From positions 63,929,502-63,993,501 of the forward strand of contig NC_134701.1 in assembly GCF_043290135.1 (NCBI RefSeq): 64,000 nt of DNA. The letters run 5' to 3'. The notes beneath the pieces are model-generated. The model saw only the letters and a program-made list of their open reading frames with translations, did no database searches and was not told where the DNA came from. The stretch comes from Rhipicephalus microplus. Its lineage: Eukaryota > Arthropoda > Arachnida > Ixodida > Ixodidae. Made by a program: the position numbers and the translations under genes. This document shows positions 33,639 to 45,154 of the stretch, one piece after another (position 1 is the first letter of the stretch; each line of letters opens with the position of its first letter).

Positions 33639-34513
33639 TGCATCAGTACCACCACATAGGACGCCGAAGGGCTCTAGTACAGAGGCTGCAGCAACCGAAG
33701 AACCACCCTGACGTTTATTATTCAGACGTCAGTCCCTACCCTCAGAAGCAAGGGCAGTATCACGCTTTCACTTTCGTTGTAGTCAACCGGGGTAAACTTG
33801 TCAACTCCGTCTTCATACGTACCTCATCCTCCACGTCAGCCGAGGCAACTGCCATCGCTCTCGTCATTGGAATGGCAGACCAACAGCGTATCTCTGTTTA
33901 CGTTGTTTCAGACTCTCAGACAGCTTGTCGCCTGTACCTCAAGGGCATATTACCAACAAAGGCCATCAGGCTGTTGGGGAAACGAACTCCTCTTTGACGA
34001 TGAGTTAGTGTGGTGTTTAGCCCATACGGGCCAAGATGGCAATGAGCTTGTTCATGGCCAAGCTCGAGTACTCAGTGGCCGAGCCTCACTACCACCTGCT
34101 GCTGAAGAGGATACAGATGAAGGAGTGACATAGTGTTGAATCTTAGACAGACAAAGATTAGATCACTGCATCACGGCACCTCCCCACAAGGACCTCGATA
34201 GAAATCAAGCTTCGGACTGGCGCCACCTGCAGAATAATACATTCCCAAATCTGCATAAGCTTCACATGATGCACGCGGCAAGATATACCAACGCATGTGC
34301 ATGGTGCTGAGATACTTACACGCCAACACGTTTAACCTACAGCTGTCTACAACTACCTGTCACAGTCGACATGGGACATGCGCACCTTCTACATACGGGG
34401 TTGTGGGAGGCGCGACTCGCTGAATGGACCCTGAGAAGCAAACTGGCGACCGTGGGTCGGGCCTACCGAGCCGCTACAGCCAGTGAAGCCTTACAAGAAG
34501 GGCGTCACACACG
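33639..34513 (+). mobile_element. Non-LTR relic with RNase H domain
   Basis: The frame ending at 33997 carries an RNase H: Y-S-D-V-S-P-Y (first Asp), S-A-E-A-T-A-I (Glu), V-S-D-S-Q-T-A (second Asp). Then, in a shifted frame, comes a W-x-x-A-H-T-G-x-x-G-N-E-L-V-H block with the final acidic site. The order D-E-D-...-N-E is that of the I-superfamily non-LTR RNase H. Weak Cys remnants follow, then sequence without homology. Confidence 0.75.
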
Positions 34514-34689
34514 ATGAAAAATTTTTTAATACATCTTGTCTCTCTCTTTCTCTTCCAATCTCGGTGGCAACTGCAGAGAGCGTGCTCCCAGAGTTGATGG
34601 AAGAAAAAAAATGGAAAGAGGAGTTCACATGGAACGTGCCAAGGCGATGGAAACGAGAGGAAGAATGTTTTTCTGTTTTTTTTTTTGAC

Positions 34690-36510
34690 GTGATATTTTG
34701 GAGAAATGGCGCTTGTTTATTTTTTCGCCACTCGTTTATATTTTTCGGCGATATGATCGTACTTGCGAAAGTCAAGATGACATACAGTGGCTGGTAGATA
34801 TATGTGGAAGAAAAAGCGAGGCTTTAGGATTTTGTGTAACAAAATGTGGATCGATGATATTCAATGATGAGGCGGTCTCAATACAGGGCCAAGAAATACT
34901 GAGTGTAAGCGAGTACCAGTACCTCGGAGTATGGGTAAATGAGAGAGATATACGGATGTACAAGAATAAACATCGGCAACAAAGGTAAAGAGGAATGCTG
35001 TAATAATGAAACACAGAGCGTTATGGGGGTATATAGATACGAAGTGCTTCGAGGTCTATGGAAATGCGTAATGGTTCCAGGGCTTACAATTGGGAATTCA
35101 GTGGTGTGCATGAAGTCAGAGGTGCAATCAGGAATAGAAGATGTAAATCAAAAGACTGTGGTACGTCTCACGTTGGGCACTCACGGGAAGGCGAGTACTG
35201 ACGCTTTAAAGGGGGAGATAGAATGGACAGGCTTTGAAATAAGGGAAGCTCCGAGCGAAACTAAATTCAAGTAGAGGCTTACGAAAATGAAGGAGACTAT
35301 ATGGGCCGGCAAACTGTTCAGATATTTGTTTAGGAAGAGCAAGGACAGAAAGACGAGAAAAAGAACTAGGAGCCTCGCCAATAAATATGCAGCTGGAATG
35401 GCGGGCGACACGGCCACAAAAAGCATTGTGTGAAAAGTTAGAGAGGCGGAGAGAATACGTTGGATGACAGCAATGGAAAAGGAGCCAGCTTCGAGTAACT
35501 ACCCAAATGGCAATAACGAAATAAGGAGGCAGAAGCTTTACGATAATTTAAGTTGAAGTGCGTTATTGTTCGAAGCGAGGTCGGGTTCTCTTAAAACGCG
35601 CACTCATAAAGCGAGATTCATTGAAGAACAACAATTTATATGCTGTAGGGGAGTTAAAGGGGCCCTGCGACACTTTTTAGCATGCTCAAAAAACGCTTCC
35701 GATCGGTATTAGAGGCTCTCAGCAACACGCGAGTCAAATAATATAGCGCATCACGCGGCCTGTATTTCACAGTACATTATCAAAGACTGCTAAATATTGC
35801 TTTCCCTTCTCTTTACAAAGGACGGAAGACGCTCAGAAGTCACTCGTAGAAATCCCATCTATCAGTGATTGGCTGATTTGAACATGGCGCTCTTTGTCAT
35901 TACATGAATCACCGTGGCAGGCCGCGAATTTGCCAGCCGCGCGCGCATGATCACACTGAAGAAGCCGCGCATTCAAAGGAAAAAAAACGGTGCTCAAGGG
36001 CACGAGGCACGGGTTCCATATTTTCTCTGCCCCTGTCATCGCTCCCTGCATGCTTAGCTTCCAGCATTCTCGTCAAGAAGAGAGAAGAGAGAATACAATT
36101 GCGGCATGCGACAAATCTTTGTAACTCCACTCGCACTGGACGAATTATTAAATTTTGTGGCGTTCAGTTCCTGAGGTAATAAGCTCTACTAGTGAATGCA
36201 TTCCACGGTTGTTTGAAAAAGCTGAACATGATCACGATAGGCAAGTAAAATATTGTTTGTGTTCTGCTGCCAGAGAAGTAGAGATAAAGGACAAAAATAG
36301 TGGGAAAATCAGCTCATTCTGTCTGAAGAGGCAGAGAGATGAAACACAATTTTATATTTTTGTTATAACAAGATCATCCTATTTGATGTAGATAAAGGAT
36401 TAGGCCAACACAAAAAGAAATATTTATTTTAGTTTTTTTTGCTAGCTAGGTTCAACACGTGTAACCACCCCGTTATAAAGGGGACGCTCATAGCATCCAT
36501 CCTTCTATCC
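34690..36510 (+). mobile_element. Non-LTR relic, same family as 2311-8400, with inner insertion
   Basis: RT end at about 34770-34960 (D-I-Q-W-L-V-D-I-C-G-R ... Y-L-G-V-W-V-N), thumb region 34939-35274, and sequence collinear with the minus-strand relic down to about 35656. A ~630-bp foreign repeat follows (35656-36290). The 3' UTR then resumes and ends near 36510. This copy is unbroken at the site where the gypsy element sits in the other copy, so it serves as an empty-site reference. Confidence 0.82.
35656..36290 (+). repeat. ~630-bp unclassified repeat inserted in a non-LTR relic
   Basis: It begins GGGGCCCTGCGACACTTTTT. It separates two parts of the non-LTR copy that are adjacent in the other copy (35656 and 36290 correspond to neighbouring sequence between about 2700 and 2500). 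No ORF or terminal repeats found. Confidence 0.6.
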
Positions 36511-36523
36511 ACATTGGCAGTGC

Positions 36524-36770
36524 TTTGATTGATTGATTTGTGGGGTTTAACGTCACAAAACCACCATTTGATTATGAGAGACGCCATAGTGGAGGGCTCC
36601 GGAAATTTCGACCACCTGGGGTTCTTTAACGTGCACCCAAATCTGAGTACACGGGCCTACAACATTTCCGCCTCCATCGGAAATGCAGCCGCCGCAGCCG
36701 GGAATCGAACCCGCGACCTGCGGGTCAGCAGCCGAGTACCTTAGCCACTAGACCGCCGTGGCGGAACACA
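36524..36770 (-). mobile_element. Complete Ruka-like SINE with 14-bp TSD
   Basis: Tail TTGATTGATTGAT on plus, full body, B box (GGGTTCGATTCC on minus) and A box present. The target duplication CACATTGGCAGTGC lies at 36510-36523 and 36771-36784. Confidence 0.93.
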
Positions 36771-37374
36771 CACATTGGCAGTGCATATTTTATTCTGAAT
36801 GCGAGGGATGTTATGGAGGTTTGCGATAGGATTCAGCCGCTTTCTCCGCCCTTGTCGACCGGCAAGCCCAGTAGTGACCCTAGTGGCGCACGAAGCAGAC
36901 ACACCCACGACGACGTGCTTTTGTCTGTGACTGTCTGCGGGTTAACTAGAACATCTGCGAGCTAAGATTCAACGTAGAAACAACCTAATAATACCTGTAT
37001 AATGCCTAACAACTACCTAGAAGCAACCTGGAAACGGTCACGTTAGATTTAAAATCATCCAGTGCCGCCATTTTGAGGCATGCGTTGCTTGGTACAATCT
37101 TCGCCAATTTTAGAGGCGCTTGCTCGGCAAGCTTCTCATGCTCGCGCCTTGCCCGGTGGTCACATGCCTGTACACCAATGTCCCACTGTACACTTCTCCG
37201 GTCGCATCTCTGGTGACTTCAACAATCCTCACTAGATGGCGCACCACCACCCAAGGTGCGCGTAAACGAGGCGTTCTGTAAGGATTCCGTAAACAATAGA
37301 GGTTGGAGGACAATCTGTTTTCATTGATTCAGTGTATTGAAATAGCGGAAAAAAGAACAGAAGCTCCTGTGGTT

Positions 37375-38960
37375 GGCATTTCTAGATATCAAAGAAGCTT
37401 ACGATAGTGTGATTCAAGGAGGCTTACGGTGAATACTGGGCACACTAGATGTGAAAGATAGAATAACTAATCTTCTAAAAGATATCTATAATATTAACAA
37501 GGTAGATATAAAATGCCAAGAACAGGTAACTGAACCTATAGAAATACAACGCGGGCTTCGACAGGGATGTCCCTTGTCATCTTTGTTATTGATGCCGTAT
37601 CTACAGGGACTATAAGTCAAATTAGAGGGGAGTTGACTCGGGTTCAGCCTCTGTTTTGCCCAGCAGGGGAAACACGTTAAACAGTCATTTCCAGCATAGA
37701 TGTATGCAGATGATAGAGTATTATTAGCTGACAACAACGAAGATCTGCAGGGATTGATAGACATCTGCTGTAATGAGGAAGATGGGTTAAATTTGAAGTT
37801 CAGTAGGGGAAAATCGGCAATCATGAAATTCAATGATAACAAGGGCAGTGAGCATAAGATGCAGGAAGTAACGCTGAAAATAGCAAATAAATACAAATAT
37901 TTGGGCATATGAATAAATTAAGGGGCTGAGTACCTAAGGGAGCAGGGAAGATACGTAATGACTAAAAGCAACAGGAATGAAGCTGTAATGAAAAATACGG
38001 CACTGGGGAAGTACAATAGGTATGACGTTGTGAGAGGGATTTGGAAAGGTGTCATGCTCCCGGGTTTGACATTCGGCAATGCGGTCTTGTGCACGAAATC
38101 GGGGGTTCGAGCAAGGTTGGAAATAAATGACGTGGCATAAGTAGACTTGCGTTGGGAGCACACGGGAACAGCTCGAATCAAAGGGTAAAGGGTGACATGG
38201 GATGGGCATCGCTCGAGTGCAGGGATGCTAGCAGCAAGATTGAATTTGAGGAACGATTGGGAAAAGTGAGAGAGGAGTGTTGAGCTAAGAAAGTTTCCAG
38301 CTACTTGTAAATGAAGAATGTTGATACTAAATAGAGGAAGTGAACTCAGACATTCTGAAACAATTATTTAGAAAACAGCAGAATACCAAGCCAAAGGGAA
38401 CGCTGGTTAAGAAGAAGGTGAAAGAAACAGAGAGGGACATGTGGAAGATTGAAATGTTTACGAAATCATCACTGCAGACCTAGCGAACCTTCAAGCAGCC
38501 TATTGCAAAAGAAAATATCCACGATGATTCTCGGGGTAGTACTCTGCTGTTCGGGGCCAGATTATATTCGAGGTCAGAACGTGTTCGAGGCCAGAGTATT
38601 GCGACCAAGACGTACCGAACCAAATTCGAAGGCACAGACACGTTATGTGGTGCGTGTGGAGAGTAGGAGGAAATGGCTGAACATTTGATATTATTCTGTA
38701 AAGGGCTCCACCCTATAGTCCGAGATAATGGCACGCAATTTTTCAAAGCATCGGGGTTTAGAGACAGTGCACAGGCAAAATAGACTTTAAAAGGATACAT
38801 ATAACCAGGACGAGGTTAACTGATTGGTGGCTACATTCAGGTGTGAGTGAAATTCATCCCTTCAAAACATAGTCATATATGTACTCAAGGTTATGGCAAG
38901 GTGGCGTGAGCCACCGCCTGATCTAAAGGACACAGCCGGATATATTCATCTATCCATTCG
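37375..38960 (+). mobile_element. Non-LTR RT relic (second family)
   Basis: RT remnants in several frames: A-Y-D-S-V-I near 37400, R-Q-G-C-P-L-S near 37562, M-Y-A-D-D-R-V-L-L-A (catalytic box, 37700), then Y-K-Y-L-G-I and a Cys-rich motif with E-H-L-I-L-F-C near 38680. The 3' end GGTGGCGTGAGCCACCGCC at about 38900, followed by an ATCTATCC-type tail, is typical of a tick L2/CR1-like group (inference). Many stops. Confidence 0.8.
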
Positions 38961-39136
38961 TCGATGGGCCGAGCGCTCACCTCTTCGCGACTATGTCCAC
39001 TTAGTTCTCGTCGCTTCGTAGGTATGGCAGCCCGTGAAAAGTTACTACGATGTGTGTTAGGCGCCGGTATCGATATTCTGCCAAGCCTCCTCACCTGCCT
39101 GCTCCCCACCTCGCCGTTGAAGAAAACCTGATGGCT

Positions 39137-39391
39137 CTATGACTTCCACTCATGAGCGTTAGGCAATTGACTCGCGGCACCGGCCAGTATATCATAAAGC
39201 GGCAGGTGGTTCGTGCCGAAAAGCCGATCAACGTGGCCAACACTGTCCAGTGGCGGCCGCAGAGCGTTCCCGACAACGCTGCCTCCGACGTACACATCAT
39301 GCACCGGCTTGTTAACAGAAACGGTCTCGTCAATAGACGCCCCGCGCACTTCTGAGCAAGCTCCTCCAACATTATTCTCTTTGTCGAGACG
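39137..39391 (-). CDS. Unassigned terminal-exon-like ORF, ~83 codons
   Basis: Open from an AG at about 39392 to TAG at 39137, with coding-like composition (V-N-K-P-V-H-D-V-Y-V-G-G ... L-P-L-Y-D-I-L-A-G). Its start phase would match the donor at 39669 of the GH18-like gene, so an alternative 3' exon is possible. However, the putative acceptor has an A-rich rather than pyrimidine-rich tract. It may equally be a transposon remnant; family not recognised. Confidence 0.3.
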   Translation of the reverse strand, partial: RLDKENNVGGACSEVRGASIDETVSVNKPVHDVYVGGSVVGNALRPPLDSVGHVDRLFGTNHLPLYDILAGAASQLPNAHEWKS

Positions 39392-39668
39392 GCTGTTATT
39401 TTTTAAATAGGTATGTCTCTCCGATAGGTGAAGTGTTTCGTTAAATACGTCTAGCTTCCGGATTTATTAATATGTTTTGTTTATCTGAACAATATTACCG
39501 CAATGGGATTTCTGAAAGTGAAACGTATATTACGCTATTGTCATTGGCACCTAAGAAAAGTTAGAATGGGGATGCTATTAGCATTAAGCAATCAATAGTA
39601 AAATAAGCAAGGCGTGTCATTCCAAGGCCACGAAAATAGATGTGTTAAAGGGTGGCATTCCGTCTTAC

Positions 39669-39784
39669 AGTAGGCCCTCTGCGACATCAGCAGCCATCGA
39701 CTCATGCAACAGCGGGTAGTGGAGAATGGTGTAGCTGGGCTGACGTTCCATGTTCGCCTTATGCTTCATAAGTTGCGAGATCAT
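39669..39784 (-). CDS. GH18-like gene, exon 2
   Basis: 38 codons plus two bases. The acceptor is TTTACTTTTTCTCTGCAG and the donor CTACT|GTAAGA. It encodes a polar helix (M-I-S-Q-L-M-K-H-K-A), a strand (Y-T-I-L-H-Y-P) and A-A-D-V-A-E-G-L-L. The first Met is codon 1 of the exon but the reading is internal: phase 0 matches the donor of 62156-61982. The young gypsy LTR starts only 112 bases upstream of this acceptor. Confidence 0.7.
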
Positions 39785-39896
39785 CTGCAGAGAAAAAGTA
39801 AACATAAATAATTGTTGAAGTGGAGTAGAAGACAAGTGAGAAAGTATGTTTATTTTAATATGTGTTTGTTTACTTGGTATCTTGCTTTATTCCACT

Positions 39897-40053
39897 TGTA
39901 GTGAATAAGAAAGACGTTGATACCATCAGGTCAGCTATCATCAGCATAAGAAAAAGGCACGAGATCGGCGATCAAGCACCGTCATCTGGGTTCGCCTGCC
40001 TTCCTTTAGAGCTACCACCCGCTTGCTGAGTCCTTCAATAAACCCCCTTTACA
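39897..40053 (+). repeat. 5' LTR of gypsy element 39897-45111
   Basis: 157 bp; contains AATAAA near its end (40037-40042). Confidence 0.95.
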
Positions 40054-40124
40054 TTTGGTGGATCGTGCTGGGTAACTGCATCACCTACACCCTAGAACTC
40101 CGATCCCGCACCCTGCCGTCGACC

Positions 40125-41402
40125 ATGCAAGTTGACGCTGCCCAACAGACAGCACCTCTCGCGGCTCCTACTTGCCCCGGCCCGGTTCACCAGCGAGACC
40201 CCCCGATCTTTTCGGGCGCCGAAGACCAGGACGTCAAGGACTGGCTGTCGTCCTACGAAAAAGTCAGTGGACCAAACAGATGGGATGACGCTGCTAAATT
40301 GAGCACCGTCAACTTTTACTTGGCTAATGTGGCGAAACTGTAGTACACAAACCACGAATCCGAGTTCGAGAACTGGGCCACTTTCAAGCAGGCAATATCC
40401 TCGGTTTTCGGTCGCCCTGCCGTGCGGAAGTTGCGCGCCGAACAACGCCTGCGCTCACGGGCACAAGAACCTGGCGAAACGTTTACCGCCTACATCGAAG
40501 ATATACTCGATCTCTGCAAGCGCGTCGATGCCGCAATGAGCGAAAGTGCCAAGATCCAGCACATTATGAAAGGTGTTGATGACGACGTCTTTCAAATGCT
40601 CCTGGCGAAGTCTCCTGGCACGGTGTGTGAAGTGGTAACTCTGTGCCAGAACTACGACGAATTGCGACGGCAACGAGCTCTCACCCGTCGTCCATTTCAG
40701 CCTAACCAACCACTCGCTGCACTGGACGTCGTACCTGACCACTCCCGCCTTCTAGCACAAATGAAAGACTTTGTGCGTGAGGGGGTCGCACGTCAGCTTT
40801 CCCTCCTGCCGTTTTGTCAGCGCCAAGAGCTCCCGCAGATGCAGCAAGAGCAACCACCGACACCGTTAGCTCCCATGCTCCGACATGCACTTCAGGACCA
40901 GATTGCCGAGGCTATGCCAGTGCCCTTTCAGCAGCAAGTCGTCGCCGCGCCTCTTACTTATGCTGACGCAGTTAAGAGGCAGCAGCCACACCAGCCCTCG
41001 CCGTTCAATGGACTGCCGCATGTCACCGCTCCTACTCAGTCTTCCGTCGCATGGGCTCCTCCCCTCGATACCACAGCCTCGGCTCAGCCGTATGCCGCGT
41101 GGGCGGCGCCCCTTACTGCAAATGCCTGGCGAACGCGCGATAACCGGCCGATCTGTTTTGCGTGCGGCGGACCTGGCCATATCTCCCGATACTGCCGTCG
41201 TCGCGTGCCCGCCTACACAGACGTCCGACCACGAAGCAACTACATGGACCGACCACCTTTTGGTTATGAAAGTTCGGATCGTCAGTCAAACACGTCTTCC
41301 CGTGACTATCCAGCAACTTCGTCTCGTCGCTCACCTTCACCCAATCGACGCTACTTGTCACCCATGCGTCCACGACCAGCCCCTCAAAATGAGGGAAACT
41401 AG
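40125..41402 (+). pseudogene. Gypsy gag with one nonsense codon
   Basis: Starts at ATG 40125 and runs in one frame to TAG 41400-41402 (425 codons) except for a TAG at 40341-40343, most likely a former Trp. The gag core spans about residues 40-210. The zinc knuckle C-F-A-C-G-G-P-G-H-I-S-R-Y-C (about residues 344-357) is intact and ahead of a Ser/Arg/Pro-rich end. The stop codon immediately follows the slippery heptamer at 41393. Confidence 0.88.
41393..41399 (+). promoter_or_regulatory. Programmed -1 frameshift heptamer GGGAAAC
   Basis: In the gag frame the codons are GAG-GGA-AAC-TAG, so the heptamer G-GGA-AAC has the canonical X-XXY-YYZ form and is followed at once by the gag stop. The -1 (pol) frame is closed just upstream by TGA at 41390-41392 and opens exactly here, so pol can be reached only by slipping at this site. 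Confidence 0.82.
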
Positions 41403-44400
41403 CCGTCGCAATTCAAGGGGCAAGAACTGCGCTTTCGAAATCTTCAAGTCCTCGCACCTTGCCGTCAAATATCGTCGAAGTTTTTGTAGACGGCGCCCAT
41501 GCATACGCTCTTGTGGATACCGGTGCCGCTGTGTCTGTTATAGACGCCAAACTTTGCCGTAAGCTCCGAAAGGTGACCACGCCGCTTGATATGTTCTTAC
41601 GTGCAGCAAATGGAGAACCTGTTCGACCTATAGCCGCCTGCACTGCCCGACTCAAAATTGCGGAGGACCATTACATTGTTGAGTTTATCGTCCTTTCCTC
41701 GTGCTCTCATGACATCATACTTGGCTGGGATTTCCTATCCCGTAATCGTGCCGTTAAAGATTGTGCCCGTTCCGAACTTGAACTGCTTCCGTTCTTCGAC
41801 CAGCCATACGACCACACTAATCAAGCCGCGCACAAGCTAGTTGTCAAAGAAACCGACATTCCACTGACAACAGCTGTTTTGCTCCCTGTGATCTCCGACG
41901 GCATGCGTGATGAAGTAGCATTTTTCGAGCCATCAAGCCTCTTTCTAAGTCGGAAACCACTTCTGCTCCCTTATTCAGCCCTCTCAATTTCTAATGGAGC
42001 CAGTGCTCTCTGCCTTACCAATCCCTTTCCGCATACCATCAAACTGTTTAAAGGCGAGTCTCTTGGATGCGTACAGCCCATTGACAACGGACAAATTTTT
42101 ACCGTGCCGCAAGAATCATCCCAAAGTGACCTCGCCGCCGTCAGTGCTCTTAACCACTCTCCTCTACAGGCTTCAAAAGTGTTCGATTCGGTGATCGCAG
42201 ACGGACTGTCACCATCTGAACGATCTGAACTCCTCCAACTGCTGTACCAGTACCGCGATTCTTTCGATGTTGTTCAACCTTCACTTGGCCGCACTTCTAC
42301 CACTCTACATTACATCGATACCGGCTCCCATGCGCCACTACGACAGCGACCATATCGTGTTTCTGTTGCAGAACGCCAAGTTATTACCGAACAGGTGAAC
42401 GATATGCTGCAACGTGGCGTCATTCAACCTTCACAAAGTCCATGGGCCTCACCTGTAGTGCTCGTTGAAAAAAAGGATGGTTCCGTTCACTTCTGCGTGG
42501 ATTACCGGCGCCTAAATAAGATCACTCGAAGAGACGTGTATCCTTTACCCAGGATTGACGATGCCCTTGATACTTTACAAAGTGCTGAGTTTTTTTCATC
42601 ATTAGATTTGCGCTCCCCTTTGCAGATGCCGATCGACCAAAAACAGCCTTCGTGACACCGGATGGTCTGTATGAGTTTAATGTCATGCCCTTCGGCCTCT
42701 GCAATGCGCCTGCCACTTTCGAGCGCATGATGAACTCGGTTCTTCGGGGTTTGAAATGGCAAATCTGTCTCTGCTATCTCGACGATATAGTCGTCTTTGC
42801 GCCAGACTTTGGAACACATCTCGAGCGCCTCAAACACGTCCTCACGTGCCTGAAGAATGCTCAGCTCCAACTCAACCTCAAGAAGTGTCACTTCGCTGCT
42901 CGGCAACTTACGATTCTCGGGCACGTCGTATCAAAGGACGGTATACTTCCAGACCCGGCTAAGTTACGTGCTGTCGCCGACTTCCCCAAACCAACCACTA
43001 TGAAGCAGTTACGGAGCTTCGTGGGGTTATGCTCCTACTTTCGCCGGTTCGTGCGCAACTTCGCCTCTATCATTGCGCCTTTGACCAAACTTATAGGCAG
43101 CACCACTGATATTTCGTGATGGTCTTCTGAGTGTGACCAAGCCTTCTGTACCCTTCGTCGTCTCCTCACTTCGCCACCAATACTGCGTCACTACGATCCT
43201 ACGGCAGCAACTGAGGTCCACACCGATGCCAGTGGTGTCGGCCTCGGTGCGGTTCTCGAGCAACCCAAGCCCGGATTCGCCGAGTATGTCGTCGCCTACG
43301 CCAGCAGAACTCTTACCAAGGCTGAATCAAACTACAGCGTCACCGAGAAGGAATGCTTGGCGATCGTTTGGGCGCTTGTCAAGTTCCGCCCATACCTTTA
43401 TGGCCGTGCTTTTGATGTAGTAACGGACCACCACGCATTATGCTGGTTATCTTCGCTTAAGGACCCATCGGGTAGTCTTGCCCTTTGGGCTCTTCGGCTT
43501 CAAGAATATGGCATTCGCGTGGTATATCGTTCGGGCCACAAGCATGCCGATGCTGATGCACTGTCACGATCTCCCCTATCCCCGGACATCGCATCGTTTC
43601 CTCGGACAACACGTTGTCAGCGCTTGACGAGGACACCATCTCTTGTGCCCAACGCAATGACCCATGGTTCGCTTCGCTTCTTGACGCGTTATCCGAGGCA
43701 CCGGCACTTCCAACCACTCGAACCCTGCGCCGCCAGGCTCCGCACTTCAGTATTCGGGATGGCCTTTTGTACCGGCGCAACCATTCAGCAGATGGTAGGA
43801 AATGGCTACTAGTCATTCCCCGAACGCTGCGCTCTACCATCTGCGCGTCGTTTCATTCCGACCCGCAATGTGCTCACGCCGGTGTTTTCAAGACCTACGA
43901 GCGCCTACGAAAAAGGTATTACTGGCGCGGAATGTTTACCTTCGTCCGCCAGTTCATTCGCGGCTGCCACGAATGTCAGCGGCGGAAAAGCCCGCCACAT
44001 CCTGCAACAGGTTCATTGCAGCCACTTCCATGCCCAGACCGCCCATTCGACCGAGTAGGAATTGACCTCTACGGAGCACTACCATTAACAACGGCAGGCA
44101 ATCGATGGGCTATCGTGGCAGTGGATCATCTAACACGGTACGCTGAAACTGCTGCTCTCCCCACAGCTGCAGCACAAGACGTCGCAACTTTCATACTCAA
44201 TCGTTTTGTGCTTCGTCATGGTCCTCCTCGAGAACTCCTCAGTGACCGAGGGCGTGTTTTCCTCTCCGATGTAATACAAGCACTTCTTCAACAGTGCCAT
44301 ATGGTTCACCGGAAGAGTACAGCCTACCGCCCACAGACGAACGGCTTGACTGAGCGGTTTAATTGTACTCTGGGGGACATGCTCGCTACACATGTCGCTT

Positions 44401-44917
44401 CTGATCAAACAAACTGGGACCTCGTTCTCCCATTTGTTACATACGCGTATAACACCGCTACGCAAGTCACTACCGGGTTTTCCCCATTTTTTCTCCTGTA
44501 TGGTCACGAACCATCACACCATCGACACTTAACTGCCATACTCGCCAGACCCCTCCGAATACAAGCCTGTCTCGGAAGCCGCTCGTTACGCAGAAGAGTG
44601 CCGCAAGCTAGCCAAGCGGCTTACTACATCCGACCAACAGCGCCAGAAGGAGATCCGTGACGACGACCATCGTTCTGCACCAACGTTCGTTCCTGGAGCA
44701 CTTGTATGGCTTCATGTACCGCCCTGCGCCCCTGGTGTATCACCCAAACTACTCTCCAATTATCATGGCCCCTACCGCGTGGTCCAGCGTACTTCACCCG
44801 TGAACTACGCCATTGAACCCCTCACGCCACCGAGCGACCGTCGTCGGCGTGGACCTGATATCGTTCACGTAAACCGTCTGAAGCCGTACTTTGACCCGCT
44901 TGACCCCACGTGTTAGA
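41393..44917 (+). pseudogene. Gypsy pol, broken (PR-RT-RNaseH-IN)
   Basis: Reads in the -1 frame from the heptamer. Protease L-V-D-T-G-A near 41513. RT: V-D-Y-R-R-L-N-K (about 42496), then a deletion near 42610 removes the G-Y-W-Q-I segment and shifts frame. [12 protein letters not shown] and the catalytic Y-L-D-D (about 42777) follow. TGA at 43117 precedes RNase H (H-T-D-A-S-G, about 43220; T-E-K-E-C-L-A). A frameshift near 43600 leads to an intact integrase frame at 43614 with H-x-H/C-x2-C finger (C-H-E-C-Q-R-R), V-G-I-D-L-Y-G, S-D-R-G-R-V-F and [12 protein letters not shown] 2-bp loss near 44510 shifts the C-terminus, which ends V-N-R-L-K-P-Y-F at about 44890. Confidence 0.9.
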
Positions 44918-44954
44918 TCGCCAGGATGGCTTCAACTTTTTCGCCGGGGGTAAT

Positions 44955-45111
44955 TGTAGTGAATAAGAAAGACGTTGATACCATCAGGTCAGCTATCATC
45001 AGCATAAGAAAAAGGCACGAGATCGGCGATCAAGCACCGTCATCTGGGTTCGCCTGCCTTCCTTTAGAGCTACCACCCGCTTGCTGAGTCCTTCAATTAA
45101 CCCCCTTTACA
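44955..45111 (+). repeat. 3' LTR of gypsy element 39897-45111
   Basis: 157 bp; the single difference from the 5' LTR changes AATAAA to AATTAA. Confidence 0.95.
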
Positions 45112-45154
45112 CAATTAACAATGTCCTCTTGCAAGAACCGCCATGAAAAATTCG

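Larger units (their letters stand above)
39897..45111 (+). mobile_element. Complete Ty3/gypsy element, young but defective
   Basis: Two 157-bp LTRs (39897-40053, 44955-45111) start TGTAGTG and end TTTACA. They differ by a single base. A polypurine-like tract (GCCGGGGGTAAT) precedes the 3' LTR. Flanks are CACT (39893-39896) and CAAT (45112-45115), a near-match of the expected 4-bp target duplication. gag and pol (-1 frame) follow on plus. Despite its youth it has two nonsense codons (40341, 43117), a third in the shifted frame near 44527, an RT deletion and two frameshifts. Confidence 0.95.

Noticed and set aside
41403..41470. Pseudoknot downstream of the frameshift heptamer
   Set aside because: Only a 6-bp stem (GGCAAG with CTTGCC, 33-nt loop) is visible by eye; folding is needed before any claim.
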